From Panulirus ornatus (lineage: Eukaryota > Arthropoda > Malacostraca > Decapoda > Palinuridae): a DNA stretch of 64,000 bases. A program made the translations under genes and the position numbers. Shown here in pieces: positions 22,846 to 34,975 of this stretch. Within the stretch, counting starts at the first letter, position 1. Each line of letters begins with the position of its first letter. Under the pieces are notes generated by a model that had not been told where the DNA came from, searched no databases, and worked only from the letters and a program-made list of their open reading frames with translations. The DNA lies in assembly GCF_036320965.1 (NCBI RefSeq), contig NC_092269.1:35758343-35822342 (forward strand), read 5' to 3'.

Positions 22846-24289
22846 TTGAGGATTAGGTGGCTCTAAGCACACTGGTCCACTGCAGATGCCAGTCTGCTTT
22901 ATATCAGGTCGTAAATTAAACGTAACAATATTATAGAAGTATTATAAATAGACACATACCATAAGTGGTCTAGATATATTGCCATGAATGGCGACAGTCT
23001 GCGACATAACGAGCCAATGATATAACAGTTTGAACCGTCATTAAACACGCAGCGATTAATATGTTTGTGGTCAGTTATTTCGCATACTCAGATATTGCCC
23101 TCATATTCACTCCTGCTGTGATATCTGACGCGTTAGGGGAGCACGTCACTCATTTCGCAGGTCACACATTTCGCTTGGCACCCCGGGTGGGTGGGTGTGT
23201 TCGGACGAGCTCCACACCGGAGTCCCTGTGTCTAGTAGGCCGTCTGGGGAGACGCTATTCAGACGTGAGAGCGCACACACACGACCGTCTTGACGAGAGC
23301 CTCGCTTGACTTCGGCAAGGGTCGAGTGAGGAGGTTGGTGGCAGTCCATACACACAGCTCGTCGCTTGCTTGCTGCCTCGCGTTTGCTACACCAGATCAC
23401 CTGTGAAGGAGGGGGGGATTAGCGTCTCGTTAAAGCTAGGCAAAGATCTCCTTCTAAAATCGATTGGGAGGATGTTTTCTGACAAAGAGGCGTCGAGAGC
23501 TGTTATAAGACGATGTTGCAACTCCACCCTGAAGTACGGGCCACTGTTACACACTTATTGGGTCTTGTCAGTGATGGCCGTGTCCCCGAACTTCGACGTC
23601 CCCGGGGAATCTCTGGACCAGTTGCGAGCTGTTGGCTGCCTCGGCATGCCACAGCTATGGGTCTCTACCCCCCACCGCTCTGTGTTGCTACTCACGTATC
23701 TAACACCCAGAGTAAGGAGGAACAGCCATTACACTCGCCGAGTAGAGCTGTCTTGTTAAGTACGACCATACTGCGGCGGTGAGGAGACTTGATTTATATT
23801 ATTGCGTTATCAGACTAGGGTTAAAGCTAAGCAGCATCGCGGGATGTGGCCGTGTTACTCCCGCGGTAATGTTAGGACGGCGGGGCTATGGTTGTGCCAG
23901 TGGTTTGTTGTTGGTGTTGTGGGCGAAGATGATCGTGTTGACCTCTGTTATATAGAGGTTTTAACAATCCCTGAGTTGTGTTGGGTCGCGGCGGAGGTCG
24001 GCCGGTAATGGGTTGGCGTGGTTGTGTTAGAGGAGGGTCGGGCTGGTACTAGCTGGAGCGGTTGTTTAGGGGAGGGTAGCGGGGGGGGGGGGTCGCGCCT
24101 GGGACTAGGTAGTTGGCGTGGTTGCGTACGCGGAAGACAGGTGAGGCAAGGGTTGTCGTAAGTTCCGCCCCCGCTAACCTCTCCACCGTGGTATGTGATG
24201 CAGGCTTCCTCTCCCTGTGCTCTCTGTGTACCCCGTCTCCTCCCCAGGCCTGCAGCCTCGCCTCCCCACAACAGCTCGCGTGCATCCTT
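22846..24289. other. Unassigned sequence
   Basis: About 1.4 kb of varied sequence. Frames of 80-130 residues at 23370-23782 have ordinary composition but no recognisable domain. A G run sits near 24079-24092. Confidence 0.55.
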
Positions 24290-24355
24290 GTGTGACCGCC
24301 CTCTCCCCTCCTTATCTTCCCTGTGCTTAACGTTTCCCTTGCTGTTCCTCAATCA

Positions 24356-24438
<83 letters not shown>

Positions 24439-25182
24439 GTCTGTTCGTCCCCACATTTTCTCCCTCCTACTGACAGACTGCCCGCTGCCGCCACCCCTGG
24501 TCATTCTCCTCACCTGATTATTTGTTTTATGGCTGCCTGTTCTTGCACTCTGTTGACCTCCCTTGCTTGCTTTCTGCCTGATTGACCGCCTCTCCTCGTC
24601 CTCTTCCAGATATTGTCGCTCTCTCCCCAGCTTTATTCCCCCCTCTTCTCTCTCACTCACTCTCTCTTATCTCCCCGGAACTCGTCCTCTTTCCTCCCCG
24701 CTCGTCTGGTTTCCTGACTGGAACGCTTCCTCCCTCCCTCAACTCACAGTCTCCCATCGAACTGTTCTTTTCTCATACTTTTCCTCTGCTCGTCTCGTCT
24801 TCTATCACCCTGTTTGGCCTCTGCCCTTACTCATCCTATACCTGCATTGTGTCCTCTCCCTCTTACTCATTCGTCTCTCCTATTCGTCACTCAGGTACTT
24901 TCCTCAGCTCAGTCCTCCCCTAAACATCCTCCCCTGGCTTCAAGCCTCCCCTCACCCGGTGGTCCACGCCCCGGCGAGCTTCTTGCCTCCCCTCCCCCCT
25001 CACCCTCTTCCCTCCCCAGAACCTCTCTCTCTCTCTCCCCCCCAACCCCCCCCCCAAGCTACCCCCCCGGTTTATGATTAATCAGGTGAGCAGCGGAACA
25101 GGTAGTGTGTATCGAGCGGGGGCGGCCCGGCTCTGAGCACGGCCCTCTGCCGCTCCCCTCTCCCCCACGCCTCTCACTACCT

Positions 25183-25260
<78 letters not shown>

Positions 25261-25453
25261 GCCTATATCCTCTTTTCCTTCCTCCCCTCCCCTTTTCTCA
25301 TTTCCCTTAACCCTCCCCGTCCCGCCTTGCCTTTCCCAACCAGCCAGCCAGCCAGCCCCCCCCTTCCCACATACCCTCCCTTGGAGTACGACAGAGGCCT
25401 CTCCGCCACCGCCGCCACCATCCTGGCCTCCACACGCTCTCCCCTGAGGAGCA

Positions 25454-25454
<1 letters not shown>
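24290..25454 (+). other. Long pyrimidine-rich domain with two (CT)n arrays
   Basis: Over 1.1 kb the plus strand is dominated by C and T. It includes (CT)n at 24364-24435 and 25185-25258 and C runs near 25040-25070. Proline/serine/leucine-rich frames here follow from composition and are not convincing genes. Confidence 0.8.

Positions 25455-25525
<71 letters not shown>
25455..25525. repeat. (GA)n microsatellite
   Basis: About 35 GA units, in inverted orientation to the (CT)n at 25185-25258 with about 196 bases between them. Confidence 0.98.
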
Positions 25526-25894
25526 CAGGCGCTACTGACGAGGGAGGGAAGCACCCCACCAGCCATCGTCGTCGCCTCCCCCGTAGTCTACCCTCCCCTG
25601 GTGGAAATTATGATTCATGGGGAAGGTTGACGTGTGTGGTATTTGGCCACTGGTCTTCCCTCCTTACCAACTTCACCAGTCGGCCTCACGGGGGCTAACC
25701 TGAGGAGTGTTCACGTTAATTTCTTTTGTGTCTTATTTTTGTGATGCTCTTACTTTTCCCCCCTCCGTCCGAGGTGGCCAACAGTGGTTTTTGTGCCTCG
25801 CCACGCCGTCTGCTGGTGAAGTTAGAACACACGGGTCAGCGAGCGTGTTAGGTGTAGACAGTAAGAGTGTTGGGTGTGTCTGGTGACGGTGGTG
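25526..25894. other. Unassigned sequence
   Basis: No gene recognised. Leads into the 22-bp minisatellite. Confidence 0.55.
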
Positions 25895-26060
25895 GGTGGG
25901 TGTACCCAATGGAAGTGTTACGTGTACCCAGTGGAAGTGTTGGTTGTAGCCTGTGGAAGTGTTGCGTGTAGCCAGTGGAAGTTTGGTTGTAGCCTGTGGA
26001 AGTGCTGGGTGTAGCCAGTGGAAGTGTTGGGTGTAGCCCTGGAGTGTGTTGGGTGTACAC
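25895..26060. repeat. 22-bp minisatellite, about 7 copies
   Basis: Unit GTGTAGCCAGTGGAAGTGTT plus GG. Alternating variants (GTAGCCAGTGG and GTAGCCTGTGG) suggest a two-unit higher-order repeat. Confidence 0.9.
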
Positions 26061-26275
26061 ACTGCTGGGAGGCTGGATTTCTCCCCTCCCCTGGTAACTG
26101 CAACTCAACATAACGTATTACTAGCAAGAGGGTTGGGGATGTATCATTTTGGCCACTGCGTTAAAGCGGGTCACGGTTGATTTAACTGAGGTACAGGGAG
26201 GGGTGGTTTGAGGTAGCTGGAATGACTGTGGCTGTGGTAGGAGGAGGTGGTGGTAGTGCGGAGGCTGGATGGAAC

Positions 26276-26278
<3 letters not shown>

Positions 26279-26314
<36 letters not shown>
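26279..26314. repeat. (GT)n microsatellite
   Basis: About 18 GT units. Confidence 0.97.
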
Positions 26315-26316
<2 letters not shown>

Positions 26317-26454
26317 TAGTGGCCATGTAGTCGTATAAGAAGGATAAACGTCAGTAGACGTAACCGAGGGCATATATAATGAATGAAAACTGTCTGGATC
26401 CCTAAACACGACCAGGTAGGTTTACAGGTAAACCAGTATACCATAGGTTGAAGG

Positions 26455-26530
26455 CTAGGCACGTCGTGCCCTAGGGTCGTACCGTCATGCTTAATGGTCG
26501 TACCGTCTTGCTCGAGGGGCGTATGGTATT
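26455..26530 (-). repeat. Dispersed 21-bp module
   Basis: GTCGTGCCCTAGGGTCGTAC, CGTCATGCTTAATGGTCGTA and CCGTCTTGCTCGAGGGGCGT are successive units, the reverse complement of the 9148 array. Confidence 0.85.
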
Positions 26531-26765
26531 TAGCCTGTGTGCGTAAGGATGGTACTGGGTAAGGATGGTACTGAGTCTCCGTCAGTAGCGGAGGAAGTAG
26601 TAAGCATCCGCTGGGGTGATGGGCGAAGCTGAGGCTACATCTCCCTTGTGGTTTGGGTAACCTTCTTGTGGGTGTGCAACACTTGACGCGCTCTGATGCT
26701 GTCTGTTTTTATCATTGGATTTTGTATGTAGGATAAATCATACAGAACCGACAGAGAGAATTACA

Positions 26766-26770
<5 letters not shown>

Positions 26771-26800
<30 letters not shown>
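26771..26800. repeat. (AT)n at core-family 3' side
   Basis: AT tract immediately beyond the 3' side of the minus-strand core-family copy that follows. Confidence 0.95.
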
Positions 26801-26804
<4 letters not shown>

Positions 26805-26810
26805 TATTTA

Positions 26811-27050
26811 TTATAATTTCTCGCTGTCTCCCGCGTTAGCGAGGTAGCGGAAGGAAAGAGACGAAAGAATGGCCCAACCCACCCAAATACACATGTATAT
26901 ACATACACGTCCACACACGCACATATCCATACCTAGACATCTCAACGTATACATATATATACACACAGAGACATGTACATATGTACACTTGTACATAATT
27001 CATAGTGTCTGCCCTTATTCATTCCCGTCGCCACCCCGCCAGGTTCGATC
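26811..27050 (-). mobile_element. Core-family interspersed repeat
   Basis: The plus strand reads CGCTGTCTCCCGCGTTAGCG, AGGTAGCGGAAGG, GACGAAAGAATGGCCCAACC and then a CATATACACA-rich body, ending GCCCTTATTCATTCCCGTCG. The 39085 and 52437 copies share this order almost base for base. No coding capacity. In element sense the core and AT tract are at the 3' end, as in a LINE-dependent non-autonomous retroelement. Confidence 0.85.
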
Positions 27051-27107
27051 CTGGCTGTTGGAGGTTTGTATGTTCTATGAAGGTGCGCGTTCATATACAC
27101 TTTATTC

Positions 27108-27173
<66 letters not shown>
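27108..27173. repeat. (AT)n microsatellite
   Basis: About 33 AT units. Confidence 0.98.
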
Positions 27174-27175
<2 letters not shown>

Positions 27176-27471
27176 CCGACAGTAATTGTTTTAATAGACG
27201 GGGGAGAGGGAAATTAAGTATCTATTCCACGTTACTTGAGTCCTTGGCTCGAGTGGATGTCAAGATATCTTGATTTTCTCCGCCCAGGGGGTCGTAGTGG
27301 CCAACCTCCCACTCATGTACGTGTGACGCGGCTGGCTCTTATGAAATGAAGTATACCTTGTGAAGTCAGTGCCGGGATGGTGGAACAGGGTGAGGTAGAA
27401 CCATACCGTCACCTCGTTTATTCTTTCTCATGTATATATGTATCGATAGATAGTGAGAGGTAGATAGATAC

Positions 27472-27473
<2 letters not shown>
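27174..27473. other. Unassigned sequence
   Basis: No gene recognised between the AT and GA arrays. Confidence 0.55.
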
Positions 27474-27563
<90 letters not shown>

Positions 27564-27654
27564 GCTTCTGTTTTCAAGATGGAAAAAAAAAATATTGTGA
27601 TGGAACATAGAAAATGGATTTTCACAAAATAACGAGAGGCGAAGCAATAGCCAC

Positions 27655-27713
<59 letters not shown>
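27474..27713. repeat. Two (GA)n microsatellites
   Basis: (GA)n at about 27474-27560 and 27656-27713, in direct orientation, separated by unique sequence with an A run. Confidence 0.97.
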
Positions 27714-27715
<2 letters not shown>

Positions 27716-28005
27716 GCTTGTCTAGCCATTGTTACGAAAACGTGGAATTGCGCGTAATGATCACTCCCGAAATTATTGAAGAACCAAACGTGACCAACCC
27801 CCCCTACCCTCTCTACGGTAATCTTAAAAGTCGCTCCAGTGGCGATTTTCAGAAGCGTTAATGAAAAGAAAACGGCGTTGCTCCTTCTGAATAATAACGC
27901 ACGTTTTCTTAGCACCTCATTCGATACTCCGAACCACAATGTCTTTATTAACTTTGTTGTGGAAAATACTGGATGATACTCGGAAAAAGTAAGTCGCTCA
28001 GTAAA

Positions 28006-28043
28006 GTATATATATCCTTGTGTATATATATATATACACAAGG

Positions 28044-28052
<9 letters not shown>
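28006..28052. repeat. Perfect inverted repeat
   Basis: CCTTGTGTATATATATATAT followed by ACACAAGG forms a perfect 28-base palindrome (28017-28044), flanked by further TATATA arms. It can form a hairpin or cruciform. Confidence 0.9.

Positions 28053-28125
<73 letters not shown>
28053..28125. repeat. (AT)n microsatellite
   Basis: About 35 AT units directly beyond the palindrome. Confidence 0.97.
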
Positions 28126-28133
<8 letters not shown>

Positions 28134-28536
28134 ATATATAAGATTACCTTCTCTGGAACAAGTTGTGTTATGCATAGTCTCATTTTAAAGTCAAAATTTT
28201 ATAAGTTCTTTTCTGTCATCCTTCACAAATATACACATTTCTCGATACTTATTTTTTTTTCGATACATGTCGAAAAAAATCCAGCATTTCATATCCTGGA
28301 GTGAATAGTTACCCTTTGGACGGGTCCTGAATCAAAACTTATATTTTCAAAGTGGGTTAAGGAAATCGCTCGGGGTGGTGGTGGTGTATGGTGCCTCAGG
28401 GAGGGTCGGCTGGAGAGACGATGAGCCAACGGAGGATTACAGAGCACTGGGGGTTAGAGTGTGGGGCCCCTCTGACTTGGGAGAGTGGTGGCGGGGCTGT
28501 CGCATTAATGAACCGTAAGATGTTTACACTTTCCCG
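28126..28536. other. Unassigned sequence
   Basis: AT-rich then GC-richer sequence. No gene recognised. Confidence 0.55.
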
Positions 28537-28540
28537 CCCC

Positions 28541-28617
<77 letters not shown>
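28537..28617. repeat. C run plus (CT)n
   Basis: A run of about 14 C leads directly into about 33 CT units. Confidence 0.97.
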
Positions 28618-28619
<2 letters not shown>

Positions 28620-28767
28620 GTCACACAGGCAGCCTCTGTCTGTAGTCTGTGTGGTGGTAGCTTTCTTTTTCTTTTTGAGGTCTCAGCGTAGGGTGTGGGA
28701 GAGGCATCTTTATTAGCATCTTCAATACGTCGGATTTGAGTCTTGAACGCCAAGCTATGATGATCCC

Positions 28768-28832
28768 GTTGAGCGCGGCCGTAGTGCTCAAGGATCGCGC
28801 CGTCGTGCCGTCGTGTTCTAGAGGGGTCGCGC
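28768..28832 (-). repeat. Dispersed 21-bp module
   Basis: GTGCTCAAGGATCGCGCCGT, CGTGCCGTCGTGTTCTAGAG and GGGTCGCGCG: diverged units, minus orientation. Confidence 0.75.
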
Positions 28833-28912
28833 GCGCACTCGCACCGAAGGGGAGGGAGGCAAAGGTGTTTCTGTTGTACGATTCTGCGAAATCGTCAGTA
28901 AGACAGATGCAG

Positions 28913-28913
<1 letters not shown>

Positions 28914-28956
<43 letters not shown>
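28914..28956. repeat. (GT)n microsatellite
   Basis: About 21 GT units. Confidence 0.97.
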
Positions 28957-28958
<2 letters not shown>

Positions 28959-29237
28959 ACGACCATTTTCCAAATTAAACGTCAGTTGACAAGACCGTAA
29001 ACAATTCCTTCACAAAAAACGGGAAGACAGATGGTTATGACGCCTTGTCGGCTATGGGCTGTATTTCGTTGTTGCCTTTGACGGTGATAAATGTCTCGGG
29101 GGGGGGGAAATGGCTTTTTGTGTGTGTGTCGTGCGTCGGTGCCTTATGTGGTCGCTTCAGGTGTGGTATTGAGAGGTGGGAATGAATTTGCGTATATTTT
29201 GTCAAGTTCCCTGAAAACACAGGTGTATAGGAAGAGG

Positions 29238-29240
<3 letters not shown>

Positions 29241-29279
<39 letters not shown>

Positions 29280-29359
29280 AGGGGGTAAAGAAATGATATA
29301 TATATATTCTCTCTCCAGTGGTGATTGTTGCATATCTCTCTTCACGGTGAATTGAAAGT

Positions 29360-29448
<89 letters not shown>

Positions 29449-29503
29449 CCTTTAATGGTCTTCTGTATTATTAGAAAGGAAATGTGAACAAGATTAGGCT
29501 TTC

Positions 29504-29560
<57 letters not shown>

Positions 29561-29561
29561 T
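29241..29561. repeat. Cluster: (AC)n, (AT)n, (ACT)n
   Basis: (AC)n at 29241-29277, (AT)n at 29365-29446 and (ACT)n at 29499-29561. Confidence 0.97.
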
Positions 29562-29874
29562 TAATATATATACATTTCTCTGTTCTTTACAGGTACGTGT
29601 TGGTTGAGTCGTGTCGCTATGGTACGAGACCCCCCTCGTAACCTGACGCGGCCGCAGTGGCGGGTGTTTTGGTGTTGGGCCTTCTGCTGTATCAAGCGGC
29701 TCATCGGGACGTTCAGTGAAGTGGTGTTTATGGTCCTCATACACGACGGAGGGAGTTGTGGGGGGGGTGGTGTATAGAACGTTCTCTCAAGGGCTCTCGA
29801 CTATATGGCTGAGGAGTTGATGTGACATATGAAGTGGCGCCAAGACGTCCTGAAGAATTTTCTTTCTTTCTCCC

Positions 29875-29919
<45 letters not shown>

Positions 29920-29944
29920 GTTATTATTATTATTATTATTATTA

Positions 29945-29976
<32 letters not shown>

Positions 29977-29989
29977 GTTATTATTATTA

Positions 29990-30072
<83 letters not shown>

Positions 30073-30107
30073 GTTATTATTATTATTATTATTATTGTTA
30101 TTATTTT
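29875..30107. repeat. (TTA)n with recurring TTG interruptions
   Basis: About 233 bases of TTA with single A-to-G changes that form ATTGTTATT at about eight places. Poly-Leu, poly-Tyr and poly-Ile frames are artefacts. Confidence 0.97.
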
Positions 30108-30315
30108 TGCTGGTGTGTTGATTTTCGTCTGAAGGATTTTCCTCGGTGGTGTGTGTGTGTGTGTGGGGAGGAGACGAGAGAGAGGGACGGGGGGAGAGGG
30201 AACTTTTGAGGAAGAGATGGACAGTGAAGATAAAGTTTGTGGAGCAACAGTGTCGCCTCCTGAATTTTTGATGTCGCCCATGATCTCAGCCGTTTGTCTC
30301 CGCCTTATGGACTCT

Positions 30316-30316
<1 letters not shown>

Positions 30317-30376
<60 letters not shown>

Positions 30377-30452
30377 TGCTGCAAACCTGAATCAAGGAAG
30401 ACTTGCACTGGGTTGAGAACGCTGGCTGAGACAGGGATGGTAAAGTATGGCG

Positions 30453-30504
<52 letters not shown>
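30317..30504. repeat. Two (GT)n microsatellites
   Basis: (GT)n at 30317-30375 and 30459-30504, about 80 bases apart, both in GT orientation. Confidence 0.97.
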
Positions 30505-30505
<1 letters not shown>

Positions 30506-30861
30506 AGCAGGAGCAGCAAGGCGCCTCCCACAGTTTATAAAGTGTGTGTGTGTGTCTGGCGAGACAGTTGTGGCGAGCGGGGGAGTGGGTCACGGGGTCT
30601 CCCTCCCTCCCTCCCTGCCTGACTTCCCACCCCCTTGGGGACTCCTTCCCCTGGGACCTGGAGGGGACAAGCGAGACGACGTCCCTGGTGTGGGCAGGAG
30701 AGGAACCCGCAGACCTCCTGGTAAGGGAGGGAGTAGATGGTGATGCCTGGTGGTGGCGACACATCCCCCCAGGTCAGACGAGGACGCGATGCGCATATTA
30801 GTGATTGTGGTGGTGTTGCAGGACAGTTTACAGTGTTGTGGTCGAAACTGCTACGTCCTCC
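30505..30861. other. Unassigned sequence
   Basis: GC-rich sequence with a CCCTCCCTCCCTCCCTGCC tract at about 30600-30617. No gene recognised. Confidence 0.55.
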
Positions 30862-30862
30862 T

Positions 30863-30910
<48 letters not shown>

Positions 30911-31027
30911 ATATATATAGATGTATATATGGCGGGTGCAACAAGAGAGAGAGAGAGAGAGAGCTCCTCCTGTCCCGTCTACGTAACGTTACGTGTTCTC
31001 TGAAACCCCCTTGTACCTGGCGGAAAG

Positions 31028-31092
<65 letters not shown>
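30862..31092. repeat. (AT)n, short (GA)n and long (GA)n
   Basis: AT with ATGTAT interruptions at 30862-30918, a short GA tract at 30943-30962 and (GA)n at 31030-31092. Confidence 0.96.
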
Positions 31093-31093
<1 letters not shown>

Positions 31094-31552
31094 ACTCCTC
31101 CTCCTCCTCCCGTCTCGTGTTGGTGTTGACACTAAAGCTGCTGAAATAATACAGGCCGCCACCACCACACCACCGCCACCACTGGGGTTGTCACATGGCC
31201 CCCGGCCCGCGGTACGAACACACTGGGATTTGTACATTACTCTCATGGTCGGATCACTGTGAGTCGCTTCGTACGATTGCCAGCGGTGTTTACGGCGGTG
31301 CCAGCCTGCGAACTAGGCGTGCCCGTAGGTCTTGTGAGGACAGAATGTCCTCCCGTAGCAATGACGGGGGTTGGGATTTGACAGGACTGTCCTCCCGTTG
31401 GATTGACGGAGGTTGAGGAATTGACAGAGGACTCACGCGAGGAGACGGTCCGAGGCTTGGGTGGGGTGTGCATGTGGATCGAGAAATTGAATTTTTTATG
31501 TGATAACTTGCCGGTGTGGGGTGGGGGGAAGGGGGGGGGGGGAGAAGCTTTG

Positions 31553-31555
<3 letters not shown>
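31093..31555. other. Unassigned sequence
   Basis: Includes a diverged duplication: TGTCCTCCCGTAGCAATGAC (near 31348) and TGTCCTCCCGTTGGATTGAC (near 31388). No gene recognised. Confidence 0.55.

Positions 31556-31644
<89 letters not shown>
31556..31644. repeat. (CT)n microsatellite
   Basis: About 44 CT units, immediately after a G run (31525-31542). Confidence 0.98.
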
Positions 31645-31647
<3 letters not shown>

Positions 31648-31727
31648 CTTTAAACGCGGGATTTTTTTCTCTGTTTTTACTGTTTTTACCCCCTCACACA
31701 CACACACACCTGTGATCTTCAGGACAC

Positions 31728-31933
<206 letters not shown>

Positions 31934-32090
31934 TGTTAGATGAATAATTTTTTTTGATACCATTAAAGCCAGTGTGGTTTGCTTTGGGTTTGATTTAGCA
32001 TTGTGGAGGTGTTAGAGTGAGTCACTCGCCCGAGGTACTATATGACTGGCTATGTTTGATGGCACAGAATTGTCCTTTGAGTTGAGGACC

Positions 32091-32092
<2 letters not shown>

Positions 32093-32124
<32 letters not shown>
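32093..32124. repeat. (GT)n microsatellite
   Basis: About 16 GT units. Confidence 0.97.
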
Positions 32125-32128
<4 letters not shown>

Positions 32129-34576
32129 ATGACAACGGCGAGAGATGAAGACTTAAGTCTCTCTCACTCGAGAGACTGCGAGAGGAGATAAGTTCAAAGA
32201 TATGATAGATAAGCAAGGAAAGGTATGGCATGATAAGGAAAGGTTATTCGTGATGGCATGAGACGCGATGTGTTCTCGTCCATACAACCATCCTCCTCAG
32301 TGTTGACCTTCACGTCTCGGGGTTAAGTTGTGTTCGTTCAACCTGGGGACTCAAGGAAGGCTGTGGAAGACGTGACTACACGTTGTGTTTGGTGTACTCG
32401 AGGCACGTTAGCTGCTTAGGGGGAGGGAGGAAGGGTAGAAGACTGCGAGAAAGACTGGAAGCGAGTGACAGGAATTTCTACTACTCGTCTACTTTGGACT
32501 GTGGTTTCTTTAGGAAGACTTCTATCCGAAGTAGTCGGGATGGGTCGATGCTCGTCCCTTGCCCTTTTTTTTTGAGTCTTGCTCCCAGCAACCTCACACC
32601 CACACACACCAGCGCGCTCTCCATCCCTGAAGGCTTAGCTCCTATGCACTGTGTAATGTTTTGTACCATTACGGGTTTTTGATGGGTTGCAACCGTTCTT
32701 TTGTTTCATTTTAAGACGAAGACACGACGAGCACTTCGTCACCTGTTGCCTGTAGGAGGAGAGAGAGAGGGTATTTCCGAATGCTTTTGAGCTGAAGACC
32801 GTAATTGTGATTCTCACTCGTTGAAGTGGTTGAGACTGGACGGGTTGTACGGTGAATATCCTCACAACATGATCAACTGTTGTGATGATGGCTAGAGTCT
32901 TGATAGACTACTGGACTCATCAGGTCTTGTTGATGAGTCTTCAGTAATTAGAAGGTTTTCCATCGCGTATCAGGAGGTGTCTGTGATAGGAGCCTGGTGG
33001 ACAGATAATGCTCAGGATTGTTTAACGTCTGATTTAAAGTATCGCCAGCTCTCGAGGAAGTGAAGGGCTTCATCATCGAATATCGACGATACATGAGTGC
33101 CAGGGTTCGATGCCGCTACAAGAAGGGAGGGATGGAGGGGAAGAGGGGTGTTGTTTTAAGGACCTGATTTGTTGATACCCTCGATAGTTAAGGGTCGGCC
33201 CCTGGCCCTAATTTTATGGCCGCGAGTAGTGTTGGATGGGATGTATGTGTGTGCGGGTGACGTGGACGTGTATTGATGGACAGGTTTTTTTTATTTTTGA
33301 TCTCCAAGTGTCAAATCCGTCGCACAATGTTTTTAATGATGGCGCGGGTCATGGGTTAACTACTATGCCTTTTTTTTTTTGGTTCCCCCAGGCCGGCCTA
33401 ATGTTGACGAACTCTGGGCCAGAGTGACATGATGCGTAGTATATATGTATATATTTATTGACCTCGGTCTCACGACGAAGAATTTATATATGGTGTTGCG
33501 TCCATGACTAGCATATGTTTTGACTCTTTTTAATATAGCGCCTTTGGGTGCTTGAGGATTTTCTATTTTTCTTAAACGTTTCCTGTTGCTCTAGCCTTCG
33601 AACCTTCAAATACTGATATTTTTCTTTGCTTGGATCATCTGGTGTGTCGTTGTCCTTTTCAAGTTACCAAGTATTGAGAAATTCATTTGGGAAATGGTGA
33701 TTATTTAGTGGCTTCAATTGGGACGACAGCTTTTGCAGCGTTGGACAAGAATAGTGAGGTATTGTGTGGTGTTTGCGTGCAGTGTGTGGCAATACTGCAT
33801 TACTGTTGCGTTATAAACAGACAGACGGACAGATGGCACACAAGACTACACACACAGACAGTGCATTAGGCCACAGACTGAGACACAGACAGACAGACAG
33901 ACAGACAGTACTACACCCGGCCTCAGCGATGGGGGCCACCCCTCGCACGCTATAGCAATAATTTCGCGAAAACTGCACTGTGTTCCCTCATGTTTATTCT
34001 GTAAAACATTTTAATGAAGTGTTTCATTTGATGCGTTGGCCGTTGCCTTTGATGATCGGTGTTTTGCTTCGTATTTGTTCCGTTAAAAGATTTAATGAGC
34101 GGTTTCATTTCTTGTTTTTGCCCGTACGCTGGCTTTGATGAGCCGAGTGTTGAGTGCAAATGTATACATCATACCTGAATATTGCCCCATACCCAAAAGA
34201 ACAGCGTTTAGATTTATGCGATGTTTTTGCGTGGGAAAAGAGTGTATGTTTGTGACGTTAAAGTGTACTTCTGCCATCATCCCGCGTCTCAACGTGGGGA
34301 AAAAATTGAGAATGGAGATAGACAAGTCTGGTGTCTTAGATAGATATACGAGATCTTAAGCTACGTTCGTCATACACGTTCCTTCGAGATTGTTACCGTA
34401 GGGGAGCGACGCACGTCCGTTCTGGCGTCGCACGTGACTGCTTGCTGGACGTAGGCGAAGTGCGTCCGTCATTGGACGTCATCATCGGCCTTGGGTTTGG
34501 GGTGTCCTCCGTCGCCGCCAGAATCACCGGCATGACTCACTGGACTTGATCTTGTGTTGTAGGTCTTCGGTCCGCA
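32125..34576. other. Unassigned sequence, the longest repeat-poor stretch
   Basis: About 2.4 kb with only a short (ACAG)n at 33884-33907. Frames reach about 99 residues but show no recognised domain. GGGTTCGATGCC near 33104 is an incomplete B box. Confidence 0.55.
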
Positions 34577-34975
34577 CTTTGTCGAAGGCTGTGCCTCTAT
34601 CCCTTTGTATTACCGTGCAGTTTCTTGAAGGCTGTGCCTCTATCCCTTTGTCTTACCGTGCAGTTTCTTGAAGGCTGTGCCTCTATCCCTTTGTCTTACC
34701 GTGCAGTTTCTTGAAGGCTGTGCCTCTATCCCTTTGTCTTAACGTGCAGTTTCTTGAAGGCTGTGCCTCTATCCCTTTGTCTTACCGTGCAGTTTCTTGA
34801 AGGCTGCGCCTCTATCCCTTTGTCTTACCGTGCAGTTTCTTGAAGGCTGCGCCTCTATCCCTTTGTATTACCGTGCAGTTTCTTGAAGGCTGTGCCTCTA
34901 TCCCTTTGTATTACCGTGCAGTTTCTTGAAGGCTGTGCCTCTAGCCCTTTTTATTACTGTGCAGTTTCTTCCCCT
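34577..34975. repeat. 43-bp minisatellite, about 9 copies
   Basis: Unit begins CGTGCAGTTTCTTGAAGGCT and continues GTGCCTCTATCCCTTTGTCTTAC. Period 43 was measured from 34621 to 34664. Copies differ by one or two bases (GTC/GTA, GTG/GCG), so the array is young; the last copy is degraded. Confidence 0.97.

Noticed and set aside
23370..23782. Two overlapping frames of 129 and 89 codons
   Set aside because: No domain recognised, and overlap in different frames argues against either.
27040..27056. T-arm-like CCAGGTTCGATCCTGG
   Set aside because: Six-base loop when the palindrome is paired and no upstream tRNA body; it lies at the end of a core-family repeat.
29787..30764. 325-codon minus-strand frame with poly-Ile and Thr-His runs
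   Set aside because: Built from TTA and GT microsatellites.
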